64,000 nt of DNA from Salinibacterium sp. UTAS2018 (GCF_004118935.1 NZ_CP035375.1:2170001-2234000); one strand, 5' to 3'. Counted from the first letter of the stretch, positions 25,021 through 34,591 are shown. Notes: generated by a model not told the origin, from the sequence alone. Numbers and translations are program-made.

Positions 25021-26694
25021 TTATGGTTGCGCGGGCGCGCGGTACACGCGCTCGCCTTCGACGAACGTTTGCTCAGTGCGGGTGCGGCCGATGTCGGCTT
25101 TGGCTCCCGCGAAGGGATTGCGATCGAGAACAACCAGGTCGGCAAGTTTGCCTACCTCAATTGTGCCCGTCTCATCGAGGTGGTTGGTAAACGCGCTGCC
25201 GGCGGTATAGGCGGTCATGGCGGTCAACAGATCGATGCTTTGTTCGGGCAAGAACGCGTCGTACTCGCCCTCTTCGTGGCCGGGGGCCGCGAGGCGATTG
25301 ACGGCAACGTGGATGGCCGCCATCGGGTCTGGGCTCGACACCGACCAGTCGCTGCCGGAGGCCAGGTGCGTTCCCGCGCGGTGCAGATCGCCCCACGGAT
25401 ACTGCCACGAGCTGCGCGGGTCGCCCAAGAACGGCAACGTGAGGTCGACCATTTGCGGCTCGAGCGCCGCCCAGTACGACTGCAGGTTGGCGGTGACGCC
25501 TATCTCAGCGAAGCGGTGAATGTCATCCGGATGCACGACCTGAAGATGCGCAATGTGGTGACGGTTGTCGTTGGGCCCGTTGATCGCTCGCGCGGCCTCC
25601 ACGGCGTCGAGGCACTCGCGCACGGCGCGGTCGCCGATGGCGTGGAAGTGCACTTGGAAGCCCAACGCATCGAGCTCGGTCACGTTCGAGATCAGTTGGG
25701 CGGCATCCACGAAGGAGATGCCGGAGTTGTCAGTGTGGTGACCGCAGCCGTCGAGGTAGGGCTCCAGCATGGCGGCGGTGAAGTTCTCGGCAACGCCGTC
25801 TTGCATGATCTTCACGCTCGTTGCGGCGAAGCGGCCGGCAGCGTTCTTCTCGCGGCGCATCACGAGTTCGGGAATCTGCTCGGGGCCGCGCGTGCGGTCC
25901 CACCACAGGGCTCCGACCACGCGAGCCGTGAGGTCGCCCGATTCAGCCGCGGCCATGTACGCGGGAGTGGCATCGCCGGCATCCCCGTAACCACCGAGGA
26001 TGGCGTCTTGCCACGAAGTCACGCCGAGCGAGTGCAGATACTCCTGCCCGATCATGAGGGCGCGCGTGTAGTCCTCGGGCGAGGTTTCGGGCAGCAGAGT
26101 GTTGACGAGCGCCATCGCGCCCTCGTGCAGCGTTCCTGTGGGATTGCCGTCGGCGTCGCGTTCGATGCGGCCATCGGTGGGGTCGGGCGTCTCAACCGTA
26201 ATGCCGGCAAGTTCGAGCGCGCGCGAGTTCACCCACGCGCCGTGGCCGTCGCGGTTCGGGATGAACGCGGGGCGGTCGGCAATAGCCAGGTCGAGATCGG
26301 ATGCCGTGGGCGTGCCCCCGGGGAAGGCCGACATGTTCCAGCCACCGCCCAAAATCCACTCGAGCTCAGGGTTCGCCGCGGCATAGTTCTTCAGCCGCGC
26401 TACATACTCATCGCGCGTCGAGTCCTGCGAGAGATCGCAGCGGATGAGGTCGAGCCCGCCCCACACAGCGTGCACGTGGGCATCCTGAAAACCGGGAATC
26501 AGCAGCTTGCCGTCGAGGTCGACGACCTCGGTTTCGGGGCCGACAAAGGGTTGGATGTCGGCATCGACACTGCTGAGCGCGATGATGCGGCCGTCGCGCA
26601 CAGCAACACTGCCGTGCTGGGGTTCTTCACCGGTTGCTGTGAAGACGGGGCCGCCGGTAAAAACGAGGTCAGCGAACGTCATAGTTTCGGACAC
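25021..26694 (-). CDS. Amidohydrolase family protein (YtcJ-like)
   Basis: A 557-residue metal-dependent hydrolase of the YtcJ/amidohydrolase_3 group. The metal-binding motif DAHVHAVWG near residue 74 and a later HFHAIGDRAV segment are as expected. The start may be the GTG at 26694 or the ATG at 26682. It lies between potC and the DAO-type oxidase in one transcription unit, so it may hydrolyse an amide or formamide of a polyamine or a related compound; this is inferred from context. Confidence 0.87.
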   Translation of the reverse strand: MSETMTFADLVFTGGPVFTATGEEPQHGSVAVRDGRIIALSSVDADIQPFVGPETEVVDLDGKLLIPGFQDAHVHAVWGGLDLIRCDLSQDSTRDEYVARLKNYAAANPELEWILGGGWNMSAFPGGTPTASDLDLAIADRPAFIPNRDGHGAWVNSRALELAGITVETPDPTDGRIERDADGNPTGTLHEGAMALVNTLLPETSPEDYTRALMIGQEYLHSLGVTSWQDAILGGYGDAGDATPAYMAAAESGDLTARVVGALWWDRTRGPEQIPELVMRREKNAAGRFAATSVKIMQDGVAENFTAAMLEPYLDGCGHHTDNSGISFVDAAQLISNVTELDALGFQVHFHAIGDRAVRECLDAVEAARAINGPNDNRHHIAHLQVVHPDDIHRFAEIGVTANLQSYWAALEPQMVDLTLPFLGDPRSSWQYPWGDLHRAGTHLASGSDWSVSSPDPMAAIHVAVNRLAAPGHEEGEYDAFLPEQSIDLLTAMTAYTAGSAFTNHLDETGTIEVGKLADLVVLDRNPFAGAKADIGRTRTEQTFVEGERVYRAPAQP

Positions 26695-26738
26695 TTTCTG
26701 GTCAGGACTAATTGCTGCAGCGAGGAGGCGCGAGCGGT

Positions 26739-27581
26739 TTAGCCGCCACCGACGGTCTTGGCGATGTCGGTCGCGGAGTCACCGGCGCGACGCAAGACAT
26801 AGGCCACAAGCCCCAACGCCACGAGCGTCAGCAGCAGCATGATCGTCGAGACAGCAGCGATTTCGGGGCGGAGTCCGGTGCGCACCGCGCTCAGCACGTA
26901 GACGGGCCACGGCGTTGATCCGGAGACCTGCACGAACGCAGAAACGATCGTGTTGTCGAGGCTCAGGGTGAACGAGAGAAGTCCACCCGCGAGAACGGCG
27001 GGCATTACCAGCGGAAGAGTGATCTGCGTGAAGCGCTTGAATGGGGGCGCGTAGAGGTCGGCCGCGGCCTCCTCCAAGCTCTCGTCGATTCCGACAAGGC
27101 GCGAGCGCACGATGTATGCCACCACGGCGGTCGCGAAGAGCGAGTGGCCAACGACAAGGCGAACGAGTCCATTGTCGAAGATGCTGAGGCCCAGGTCTTG
27201 CCCGAGGAAAACCATCCAGGGCAGGAGGGAGACAGCATCCACGATCTCAGGTGTCACGGTCACGAGAACCAGCAGGATCAAAAACGGAGCGGCCCACTTG
27301 CCGGCGCGACGAGCAAGCGCAACACCCGCCATCGTGCCGAGCGCGGTAGCGATGAGAGCGGCAACGAAACCGGTCTGAATCGACACCAGCACGGCATCCG
27401 TGATCGCGGGTTTGGTGACGATTGCTGCGAACGAGCCGAAACCGAATTGGTCCCACGAGACGAGCAGGCGCCCCTCGTTGAAGGAGTAGGCGATGATGAC
27501 GGCGATCGGCATGAACAGGAAGACGAAGACAATGACTGCCCAGATCTTGAGCGAAATATCGGTGAGAGCTACGCGCTTCAT
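26739..27581 (-). CDS. potC: Spermidine/putrescine ABC transporter permease (PotC type)
   Basis: A 280-residue permease with six membrane segments and the EAA-loop LEEAAADLYAPPFKRFTQITLPLVMPAVLAGG characteristic of the PotC family. It overlaps potB by 4 bases (ATGA). It forms the channel together with the PotB-like subunit. Confidence 0.9.
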   Translation of the reverse strand: MKRVALTDISLKIWAVIVFVFLFMPIAVIIAYSFNEGRLLVSWDQFGFGSFAAIVTKPAITDAVLVSIQTGFVAALIATALGTMAGVALARRAGKWAAPFLILLVLVTVTPEIVDAVSLLPWMVFLGQDLGLSIFDNGLVRLVVGHSLFATAVVAYIVRSRLVGIDESLEEAAADLYAPPFKRFTQITLPLVMPAVLAGGLLSFTLSLDNTIVSAFVQVSGSTPWPVYVLSAVRTGLRPEIAAVSTIMLLLTLVALGLVAYVLRRAGDSATDIAKTVGGG

Positions 27582-28528
27582 TTCTTGTCTCCCAACACGA
27601 GTTTCTGGCTAGCGCGCAGCGGCCAGCCCGCCAGCCACGTTACGAGCGCGGCGATGCCGACCGTGGTGAGAATGGTGAGCACGAGCACGACAGCCATTGC
27701 TGAACCGAGAGCCCAGTTTTGGGCGGTCTGGAACTGGTTGGCAACCATTTGGCCGGCCATGTTTCCCTTGGCTCCGCCCAGAACCGTTGCGGTGATGTAG
27801 TCACCCATGAGCGGGATGTACACGAGCAGGATGCCGACGACGATGCCGGGCTTGGCCAGCGGTAACGTGACGTTGAAGAAGGTCGAGAAGCGGCCAGCAC
27901 CGAGGTCCTTGCTTGCTTCGCGCATGGGAAGTGACACGCGGTCGAAGGCCACAAACATCGGCAAGATCATCAGTGGCAGGTAGTTGTAGACCACACCGAT
28001 GAGCACCGCGGTGCGGGTATACAGGATTTCGAGGGGCTCGTTGAGAAGCCCGATCGATTGCAGAGCATCCGAAAGAATTCCACTCGGGGCGAGGATGATT
28101 TGCCAGCCGATCGTGCGAACCAAGAAGTTGGTCCAGAACGGGATCATGACCATCGCGAGCAGGATGCCGCGACGGGCGACGGGCGCTTTGAACGCGAGCC
28201 AATACGCGAAGGGGATGGAGATGGCCAGGCAGATAAGCGTGCCGACTACCCCCACCCACAGCGTGTTTTGAAATGTCGTAAAGAACGTCGGAGACAGCGC
28301 CTCGGCGTAGCGGTCAAAAGACAGCACATCGTTGGCGTGGGTTCCGAAGATGCCCGGCTTGTAGCCAAAGCTGAACCACACCACGAGCGCCACTGGCGCC
28401 ACGAAGAATGCAAACAGCCAGGCCCACGCCGGGATGGCGAGGGCAAAGCTGGGCATCTTCAACCAGCGAGGGCGCTTGGAGGGCGCCTTTCGCGGCGGTG
28501 CCGTGGGGCGCTCGAGGGTAGTGGTCAT
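27578..28528 (-). CDS. potB: Spermidine/putrescine ABC transporter permease (PotB type)
   Basis: A 316-residue permease with an extra N-terminal basic extension (TAPPRKAPSKRPRWLKM) and about six membrane helices. The PotB-type EAA-loop MREASKDLGAGRFSTFFNVTLPLAKPGIVVGI is clear. It follows potD by 23 bases on the same strand. Confidence 0.9.
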   Translation of the reverse strand: MTTTLERPTAPPRKAPSKRPRWLKMPSFALAIPAWAWLFAFFVAPVALVVWFSFGYKPGIFGTHANDVLSFDRYAEALSPTFFTTFQNTLWVGVVGTLICLAISIPFAYWLAFKAPVARRGILLAMVMIPFWTNFLVRTIGWQIILAPSGILSDALQSIGLLNEPLEILYTRTAVLIGVVYNYLPLMILPMFVAFDRVSLPMREASKDLGAGRFSTFFNVTLPLAKPGIVVGILLVYIPLMGDYITATVLGGAKGNMAGQMVANQFQTAQNWALGSAMAVVLVLTILTTVGIAALVTWLAGWPLRASQKLVLGDKK

Positions 28529-28551
28529 AGTGGATTCCGGATGGTCGCGGG

Positions 28552-29733
28552 TTAGGCGCCGGCCGACGCCTTCGTCTTGTCCCAGATTTCTACGATGCGC
28601 TGTTGCGCGTCGCCAATGGTTTGCGTGTGCATCGTGTCGACCTGGTCGCTGTCGAAGAAGACGAGGTCGAGCATTTCGAGGCCCTCGGCACGAGCGGTCT
28701 CTTCGATGTCTGCACCACCGGTGTGGTAACCGATGTAGTCGAGTTCGCGAAGTGACGCCTCGGGGGTGAGCACGTAGTTGATGAAGGCGTGAGCTGCTTC
28801 AGGGTTGGGTGCGCCCTCGGCGATAGCCCAGTTGTCCATCCACAGTTCGGTGTCGGGCGAACCGAGAACCCACTGCCAGCGGTCGGGGTCTTCGCTCTCC
28901 ATGATGCCAATGCGGGCGTCGCCGTTCCACGACTGCATGAGCATGTGCTGCGCCTGCGGGATGGCGGCGCCGCCGGGGTAGGAGTCGAACGCGGAGATGT
29001 GCGGTGCGAGCTGCGTGGTGAGAAACTCTTCTGCCGCAGCGAGGTCAGCTTCGTCGGTGGTGTTCCAGTCGATGCCGTTGGCCCAGTAGTAAATGCCGAG
29101 TAGGGGAGCGGGGTCATCAAGAACGGACGTCTTGCCGCTGGCCTCGTTCTGGGCCGCGTCGATGAAGTCAGCCCAGTCGGTGAGCTCTCGCGTGATCTTG
29201 GTCTTGTCGTAGACGAAGCCCGTCGTGCCCCACGCCTTGCAGATCGAGTACTCGTTCTTCGGGTCCCAATCGCGCGCCAAGAAAGCCGGGTCCATGTCGG
29301 CAATGTTCGGGATGAGGTCGAGGTTCAGCTTGCTGAGCAGGCCGTTCTCGATCATCTGCGGGATGAAGGGTCCGGTCGGTACGACGATGTCGTAGCCACT
29401 CGTGCCGCGCGCGGCAACCAGCTTAGAGATGAGCTCTTCGTTGGAGTTGAAGGCATCGAAGGTGACCGTGGGGCCAAGCTCATCGCTGAACTCGCTGACC
29501 AGATCGGGGTCGTCATAGTCGCCCCAACTGTAGACCGAGAGCGAACTTTCAAGGTCTCCTCCGGTGGCCTGCGTCGCCGAGTCAGTGCCGCCATCGGTGC
29601 TGCACGCGGCGAGAGCAGCAGCGCTCGCGGCTGCTCCGGAGAGTGCGAGGAAGCGACGACGGTTCAGCTCGCTCTTCATGATCTTTGTTGCCGAGGTTGA
29701 GGCAAGAATTCGAATGGAATTGTCGTGTGACAT
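28552..29733 (-). CDS. potD: Polyamine ABC transporter substrate-binding protein with Tat-type lipoprotein signal (PotD type)
   Basis: A 393-residue periplasmic-type binding protein. The ATG at 29733 has GGGAG at 8 bases; another ATG lies 16 codons in. The signal has a twin-arginine motif (NRRRFLALSG) and a lipobox ALAAC, so export as a folded lipoprotein by Tat is likely. Family features include LSVYSWGDYDDPDLVSEF and the C-terminal EASLRELDYIGYHTG. It delivers polyamine or a related amine to PotBC. Confidence 0.9.
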   Translation of the reverse strand: MSHDNSIRILASTSATKIMKSELNRRRFLALSGAAASAAALAACSTDGGTDSATQATGGDLESSLSVYSWGDYDDPDLVSEFSDELGPTVTFDAFNSNEELISKLVAARGTSGYDIVVPTGPFIPQMIENGLLSKLNLDLIPNIADMDPAFLARDWDPKNEYSICKAWGTTGFVYDKTKITRELTDWADFIDAAQNEASGKTSVLDDPAPLLGIYYWANGIDWNTTDEADLAAAEEFLTTQLAPHISAFDSYPGGAAIPQAQHMLMQSWNGDARIGIMESEDPDRWQWVLGSPDTELWMDNWAIAEGAPNPEAAHAFINYVLTPEASLRELDYIGYHTGGADIEETARAEGLEMLDLVFFDSDQVDTMHTQTIGDAQQRIVEIWDKTKASAGA

Positions 29734-29745
29734 CAGGGTGCTCCC

Positions 29746-30987
29746 TTAAAGCGAGATCGAGCTGGTCGGTGGTGCGGGGTTGAAAACAGCGCGAGCAATG
29801 TCGGCCTGAGCCTGGGTTGCTTGCTCGCTGGGGAAGAGGTGAACGGACGACGCATCCCACGTGCAGATGACAGCGTCGCCGATAGCGAGTCGCGGCGCGT
29901 TCGGGCGCGGAACGCGCGACAGCAGGGTCTGATCGTTGCCGATTGACACTAAGAACTGCAGCGTCTCACCCTGGTGGGAGACTCCGAGCACCTCGCCCGC
30001 GATGCGGTTTTCGGTGGTGGGAGCGGCGGTGCTGGTGCCGGCGGTCGCTGTGACCGTAACGGCCTCCGGGCGAACAGCGGCTTGAGCATCCACCCCGGCG
30101 TCGAGTTCGGGGTGAGTGGTCATCGACCGCAGCACTCCGAATCGGGATTCCATGACGCTGAGATCGTTCGTCATCGTGCCCGGGATGAAGTTCTGCTGGC
30201 CGATGAAGCCCGCGACGTAGGCGCTCGCGGGGGAGTCGTAAATAGAGTCAGCGTCATCCAGCTGCTCAATGCGACCCTTGCGCATGATCGCGATGCGGTC
30301 GCTCATCGAGAGCGCCTCGCCCTGGTCGTGCGTCACGAAAATGAAGGTGATGCCGAGGCGAGACTGCAGAAGCTTGAGCTCGATCTGCATTTCTTCGCGC
30401 AGCTGGCGGTCGAGCGCACCGAGCGGCTCGTCGAGAAGAAGAACGGCGGGGCGATTGATGAGAGCCCGGGCGAGCGCAATGCGCTGCTGCTGGCCACCCG
30501 ATAGCTGAGTGGGCTTGCGGTCGGCGAACGAGTGCATCTGCACAAGGTCGAGCGACTCTGTGACGCGTTGGCGGATCTCTGACTTGGGCGTGCCCTTTTG
30601 ACGAAGGCCGTAGGCCACGTTCTCGGCAACACTCATGTGCGGGAAGAGAGCGTAGGCCTGGAACACCGTGTTGACGTTGCGCTTGTGGGGAGGAATGCCC
30701 ACGACATCCTGCCCAGAAATGCGGATACTGCCCGAGGTGGGCTCTTCAAAGCCGGCGAGCATGCGCAGTGTTGTCGTCTTGCCGCAGCCCGAAGGGCCGA
30801 GCAGAGAGAGGAACTCACCGGGGCGCACGTGCAAGCTGATGTTGTCGACAGCAACGGCGCCACCGAACTTCTTGGTCACGCCCTCAATGACAACAGAACC
30901 TTCAGGTTCACTGGTGTTCGCCGCGTCGGCGTTCGCATGATCCGCGGCTGAGCCTGCGGGCATGGTGTTCTGGGCTGAAACCGTCAC
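29746..30987 (-). CDS. potA: Polyamine ABC transporter ATP-binding protein (PotA type)
   Basis: About 413 residues. Walker A GPSGCGKTT, signature LSGGQQQRIALARAL, Walker B VLLLDEPLGALD and switch VTHDQGEALSMSD are all intact, and a C-terminal TOBE-like domain is present. A GTG exists at 30999 but it abuts the GGAGG site; the GTG at 30987 has better spacing and is chosen. It is the first gene of the pot operon (potA, potD, potB, potC, amidohydrolase, oxidase). Confidence 0.92.
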   Translation of the reverse strand: MTVSAQNTMPAGSAADHANADAANTSEPEGSVVIEGVTKKFGGAVAVDNISLHVRPGEFLSLLGPSGCGKTTTLRMLAGFEEPTSGSIRISGQDVVGIPPHKRNVNTVFQAYALFPHMSVAENVAYGLRQKGTPKSEIRQRVTESLDLVQMHSFADRKPTQLSGGQQQRIALARALINRPAVLLLDEPLGALDRQLREEMQIELKLLQSRLGITFIFVTHDQGEALSMSDRIAIMRKGRIEQLDDADSIYDSPASAYVAGFIGQQNFIPGTMTNDLSVMESRFGVLRSMTTHPELDAGVDAQAAVRPEAVTVTATAGTSTAAPTTENRIAGEVLGVSHQGETLQFLVSIGNDQTLLSRVPRPNAPRLAIGDAVICTWDASSVHLFPSEQATQAQADIARAVFNPAPPTSSISL

Positions 30988-31168
30988 GTTCTTGCGCACC
31001 TCCGAATTCGCGAAAACTGATTCGCGAGTGACACGTAGTCAAGCGGAAATTGGGGGGAAGCGCAACGGTTTGCATGGTTAAGTTCGTGTTACGGAACGGA
31101 TTTCGTTGTTTTTGGGGGAATCCACGGTGCAAATCTAAGAATTCGCCAAGAAGCCCGCGGCGGAGTTG

Positions 31169-31606
31169 CTATTCGTAGCGGCGGTGGATCAGGCGCGACA
31201 GCACAATAGAACTGCGGGTGTTGTCGATGTTGGTGGCGGTGCGCAGTCGCTCGAGGGCAATTTCAAGCGAGTGGATGTCGCGCGAGCGCATATGAACGAC
31301 AGCGTCAGCAGACCCGCTGACGGTTCCGGCATCCACTACTTCGGGGATGGCGCTCAGGATTCGCTTGAGTTCATGCGGAGCCACATTGCCGCGACAAAAG
31401 AGCTCAACGTACGCCTCGGTGCCCATGCCATCGACCGCGGGATCGACCTGCACGGTGAAGCCGCGGATGGTGCCGTTGGCCACCAGCCGATCGACGCGCC
31501 GTTTAACGGCGGAGGCCGAAAGCCCCACGGCTTCTCCTATATCTCCATAGCCAGCGCGGGCATTGAGGCGGAGCATGTCGATGATTCCTGCGTCCAGCTT
31601 GTCCAT
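31169..31606 (-). CDS. Lrp/AsnC family transcriptional regulator
   Basis: A 145-residue protein with an N-terminal helix-turn-helix (LNARAGYGDIGEAVGLSASAVKRRVDRLVANGTI) and a C-terminal RAM ligand domain (TEAYVELFCRGN ... EVVDAGTVSGSADAVVHMRSRDI). It lies between the pot operon and the divergent DDAH-like gene and probably responds to an amino acid such as arginine or ornithine. Confidence 0.92.
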   Translation of the reverse strand: MDKLDAGIIDMLRLNARAGYGDIGEAVGLSASAVKRRVDRLVANGTIRGFTVQVDPAVDGMGTEAYVELFCRGNVAPHELKRILSAIPEVVDAGTVSGSADAVVHMRSRDIHSLEIALERLRTATNIDNTRSSIVLSRLIHRRYE

Positions 31607-31647
31607 CTCTTCAGCGTACGGCGGATTGTTGTGCGCTGGCTAGGGTA

Positions 31648-31666
31648 TGCGCGTAAATAGTGCGCA
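31648..31666. promoter_or_regulatory. Possible Lrp-type operator
   Basis: TGCGC (31648-31652) and GCGCA (31662-31666) form a short inverted repeat with a 9-base AT-rich spacer, in the 100-bp region between the divergent Lrp and DDAH-like genes. Position suggests shared regulation. It is a short motif, so the call is weak. Confidence 0.35.
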
Positions 31667-31709
31667 GATTGCGGAGACATTGCGGATAGGTGCGTGGAAC
31701 ACTAGGGGT

Positions 31710-32546
31710 ATGACGATCACTGACACCGAATCGACCATGCCTGCACGCCAGGCCACCGCGAAGACCGTGCTGATGTGCCGTCCCGACTTCTTTACGGTCA
31801 ACTACAGCATCAATCCGTGGATGAACCCCAACGACCCTACCGACACCAGCCTTGCCGTGAAGCAATGGCAGACGCTGTACGACACGTACATCGACCTCGG
31901 CTTCACCGTCGAGCTCATCGACCCCATCGATGGTCTGCCCGACATGGTCTACGCCGCTAACGGCGGATTTGTCATTGATGGCAAGGCGTACGGCGCCCTC
32001 TTCACCTACGACGAGCGCAAGGCTGAAGGCCCCGCGTACATGGACTGGTTTGGAGCCAACGGCCTCGAGGTCGCCTCCCCCCAGAACGTTAACGAGGGTG
32101 AAGGAGACTTCCTCCTCGTCGGCGACAACATCCTGGCCGGCATGGGCTTCCGCACTTCCATTGAAAGCCACCGCGAGCTTGCCGAGATCTCGGGCCGCAA
32201 CGTTGTGTCGCTCAACCTCATCAACCCGAGTTTCTACCACGTCGACACCGCCATCGCGAAGCTCGACGAAACCAACATCGCCTACCTCGAGAGCGCCTTC
32301 GACGAGCCCTCGCTCGAAAAACTCCGTGCGCTGTATCCCGACGCCATCCTCGCTAGTGAAGAGGATGCGGCAGTGCTCGGACTCAACTCCTACAGCGACG
32401 GCTACAACGTTGTCATCGCCTCACGCGCGAAAGACTTCGAGCGTCAACTCAAAGAACGCGGCTACAACCCCATCGGCGTCGACCTCTCCGAGCTCCTGCT
32501 CGGTGGTGGCGGCGTGAAGTGCTGCACCTTGGAACTTCGCCGCTAA
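31710..32546 (+). CDS. ddaH: Dimethylarginine dimethylaminohydrolase / arginine-deiminase-family hydrolase
   Basis: A 278-residue guanidino-group hydrolase. The catalytic cysteine lies in the C-terminal GGGGVKCCTLELR, the histidine in NPSFYHVDTAI, and acidic residues in GEGDFLLVGDNILAGMGFRTS. The fold family (amidinotransferase/DDAH) hydrolyses methylated arginine or arginine-like compounds to citrulline and amine. It starts at the ATG at 31710 with AGGGG just upstream. Its divergent placement from an Lrp regulator and near polyamine genes points to arginine-derived metabolism. DDAH versus arginine or ornithine enzyme is not settled. Confidence 0.82.
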   Translation: MTITDTESTMPARQATAKTVLMCRPDFFTVNYSINPWMNPNDPTDTSLAVKQWQTLYDTYIDLGFTVELIDPIDGLPDMVYAANGGFVIDGKAYGALFTYDERKAEGPAYMDWFGANGLEVASPQNVNEGEGDFLLVGDNILAGMGFRTSIESHRELAEISGRNVVSLNLINPSFYHVDTAIAKLDETNIAYLESAFDEPSLEKLRALYPDAILASEEDAAVLGLNSYSDGYNVVIASRAKDFERQLKERGYNPIGVDLSELLLGGGGVKCCTLELRR

Positions 32547-32611
32547 GCGCGGCACGGTACCTCAAACTTCGGCGCGAGACGCGTCGGACTGCGCTTGGCG
32601 CACTGAACAGA

Positions 32612-32646
32612 ACGAATGGCCTGCGACTCGAACGCGGGCCATTCGT
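32612..32646 (+). terminator. Intrinsic terminator downstream of the DDAH-like gene
   Basis: Perfect 10-bp stem ACGAATGGCC (32612-32621) with GGCCATTCGT (32637-32646), followed by GTTTTCTCT. It ends the ddaH transcript. Confidence 0.8.
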
Positions 32647-32656
32647 GTTTTCTCTA

Positions 32657-32691
32657 GCGGCCAGCGGCCAGCGGCCAGCGGCCAGCGGCCG
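32657..32691. repeat. Tandem 7-bp repeat (GCGGCCA)
   Basis: Four full GCGGCCA units and one partial unit in a row, in the intergenic region after the terminator. The repeat number could vary by slippage. No coding role is seen. Confidence 0.85.
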
Positions 32692-32752
32692 AGGGGTGTT
32701 GAGCCTTGCGGGGCAGAGGGGCAGCGCGGCAGCGCGTCGCGTGGGCCGCGCG

Positions 32753-33193
32753 TTAGCGCTCTTCGCAAATAACGACGGGGATGTCGCGCGTGGTCTTGGC
32801 CTGGTAGCCAGCGTAGCGGGCGTTGGCGGCCACGATTCGCGGCCACAGTTCCGCTTTCTCGGCGGGGCTGGCGGTGTGAGTGCGCACGGGGAAGGTGCGA
32901 CCGCGAATGGTGAGCTCAGCATCCGGAGCGGCCTGCAGGTTGCGATACCAGAGGGGATCGCGGTCGTCGCCGCCCTTGGACGCCACAATGACCCAGCGGC
33001 CGTCGCCATGCACCGGTGCCGTCAGCAGCGTGGAGCGGCGGATGCCCGACACTCGGCCTGTCGTGTGAAGCTCCAGCGAGGGCATGCCCCCAAGGTTCCA
33101 GCCGAGGCGACCGCCGGAGACGGCGAGGATCGTGCGGTGCACGCCGTTCATCAGTTTCATGCCGAGGTCGCTGAGGCGGTTGCTGGTACTCAT
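32753..33193 (-). CDS. Nitroreductase/deazaflavin (F420)-dependent oxidoreductase family protein
   Basis: A 146-residue small protein with the DDN-type signature: ELHTTGRVSGIRRSTLLTAPVHGDGRWVIVASKGGDDRDPLWYRNLQA, then ELTIRGRTFPVRTHTAS and a C-terminal AKTTRDIPVVICEE. These bind F420 or related flavins and reduce quinones or nitro compounds. The ATG at 33193 overlaps the MFS stop by 4 bases, so the two are co-translated. The reading frame is open further upstream, but that part lies inside the MFS gene in another frame. Confidence 0.88.
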   Translation of the reverse strand: MSTSNRLSDLGMKLMNGVHRTILAVSGGRLGWNLGGMPSLELHTTGRVSGIRRSTLLTAPVHGDGRWVIVASKGGDDRDPLWYRNLQAAPDAELTIRGRTFPVRTHTASPAEKAELWPRIVAANARYAGYQAKTTRDIPVVICEER

Positions 33194-34458
33194 GCCTCTA
33201 TTGTCGCGCGACGCTGCGGCGGACGCACGAAGAGCGCGAGCACCGCGACGGTGAGGGGGAGGCTCGCGAACCAGAACGCTGGCTCGGTGAAGTTGCCGCT
33301 GGCGTCGACGGCGAGCGAGAGCGCGATGGGGCCGAGGGCCGTCGAGCCCAGAGCAATGGCGGTCGTGACGCCGCGAATGGAGCCAATGTGAGCGGTGCCG
33401 TAGTAGCGCACGTAGGCGGCCGCCTCCATCCCGCGCAGAGTGCCGCCGGCAGCGCCGAGCACGAGCCCGTAGAGCACGGCGGTGCCGTTGGGCCCGACGA
33501 CGGAGAGCATCAGCAGTGAACCGGCGAGCGTGAGCATCGAGAAGATCACGAAGAGTTTGGGGCTCACGCGGTCGACGAACGCCCCGACGACCAGTGTCGC
33601 GGCAATGCCGGTGATGGTTTGTGGCAGAAAGTTTGCGGCCGCTTCGAACGGGGTCAGGCCGCGCTCGCCAAGGATCGCAATCTGGTGGAACGCGAGGGCG
33701 GTGCTCAGCATGCCCGAGACAGCGAGGGAAGCGGCGATGACCCAGAACATGCCGGTGCGGGCTGCTTCGCCGAGCATCCACGATTCCTTCTGGATGACGA
33801 TCTGCGCCGTCGAGAGATCGTCGTCGCTGGCAACAGCCCGGCTGCGCTTCGGCAAGATGAACGCGAGAGGCACGACAACGGCGAGCACAATCGCGGCTTC
33901 CCAGCGCCAGGCGGCGTGGATGCCGACGGCGGAGATGAGCCGTTCGAGGCCGACGGGCGCGAGAGAGATTCCGGCCGATCCGATCGCGGCGGTGATGCCC
34001 AGCGCGAGCCCGCGGCGATGGGTGATGGCGCGGGCGACGGCCGTGGTGGCGGCGAGGCTGAGGGCGCCCTGGCCGAGCATCCGCACGCCGACAAAGCCAG
34101 CGGTCAATCCGGCGATGCCGTCCACGAAACTGAGGGCAAGCAGCACGCTCGCAAAGAGGGCGCCGATGACGATGGTGACGTACCGGGCGCCGAAGCGGTC
34201 AAGCGCGCGGCCGATGAAGGGTTGAGCCGAGGCGCCGGCGAGCGTGCCAAAGAAGTAGCTGACGGAGATGCCGGTGCGGGAGACGTCGAGCTCAGAAATG
34301 AGAGGGTCGGTGAAGACGGAAATGCCGGCGGTTTGGCCCGGAGCGGTCATCACCGAGATCACGCCCGCGGCAGCGACGACGCTCGCCCACGGCAACCACC
34401 GTGCTGGAGAACGACGACCCGTCTGAACCACGTTTACGTCAGAGGAAACCACAACCAC
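33190..34458 (-). CDS. MFS transporter
   Basis: A 422-residue major facilitator with about 12 membrane helices, including the motif-A-like region GRALDRFGARYV and a second-half repeat GAFVDRVSPKLFV. The start is a GTG at 34458 behind AAGGG. It overlaps the F420-type oxidoreductase gene and is divergent from ltrA. Substrate unknown. Confidence 0.87.
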   Translation of the reverse strand: MVVVSSDVNVVQTGRRSPARWLPWASVVAAAGVISVMTAPGQTAGISVFTDPLISELDVSRTGISVSYFFGTLAGASAQPFIGRALDRFGARYVTIVIGALFASVLLALSFVDGIAGLTAGFVGVRMLGQGALSLAATTAVARAITHRRGLALGITAAIGSAGISLAPVGLERLISAVGIHAAWRWEAAIVLAVVVPLAFILPKRSRAVASDDDLSTAQIVIQKESWMLGEAARTGMFWVIAASLAVSGMLSTALAFHQIAILGERGLTPFEAAANFLPQTITGIAATLVVGAFVDRVSPKLFVIFSMLTLAGSLLMLSVVGPNGTAVLYGLVLGAAGGTLRGMEAAAYVRYYGTAHIGSIRGVTTAIALGSTALGPIALSLAVDASGNFTEPAFWFASLPLTVAVLALFVRPPQRRATIEA

Positions 34459-34591
34459 TCAACCCTTCGAAGCCACCGTCGGGCTAGCGCGTGACGTTGC
34501 TGCTTCTGCCGCAACGCCTAGCCAAAATCGTACTCGCCTCTGGCGTGCTGAAATTCAGGCGCGTGGGGCTGCGGGTGCGTAAAGTTGTTGC

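Noticed and set aside
33194..33781. N-terminal extension of the F420-type oxidoreductase
   Set aside because: It is antisense-like frame within the MFS gene; the ATG at 33193 overlaps the MFS stop and begins the domain.
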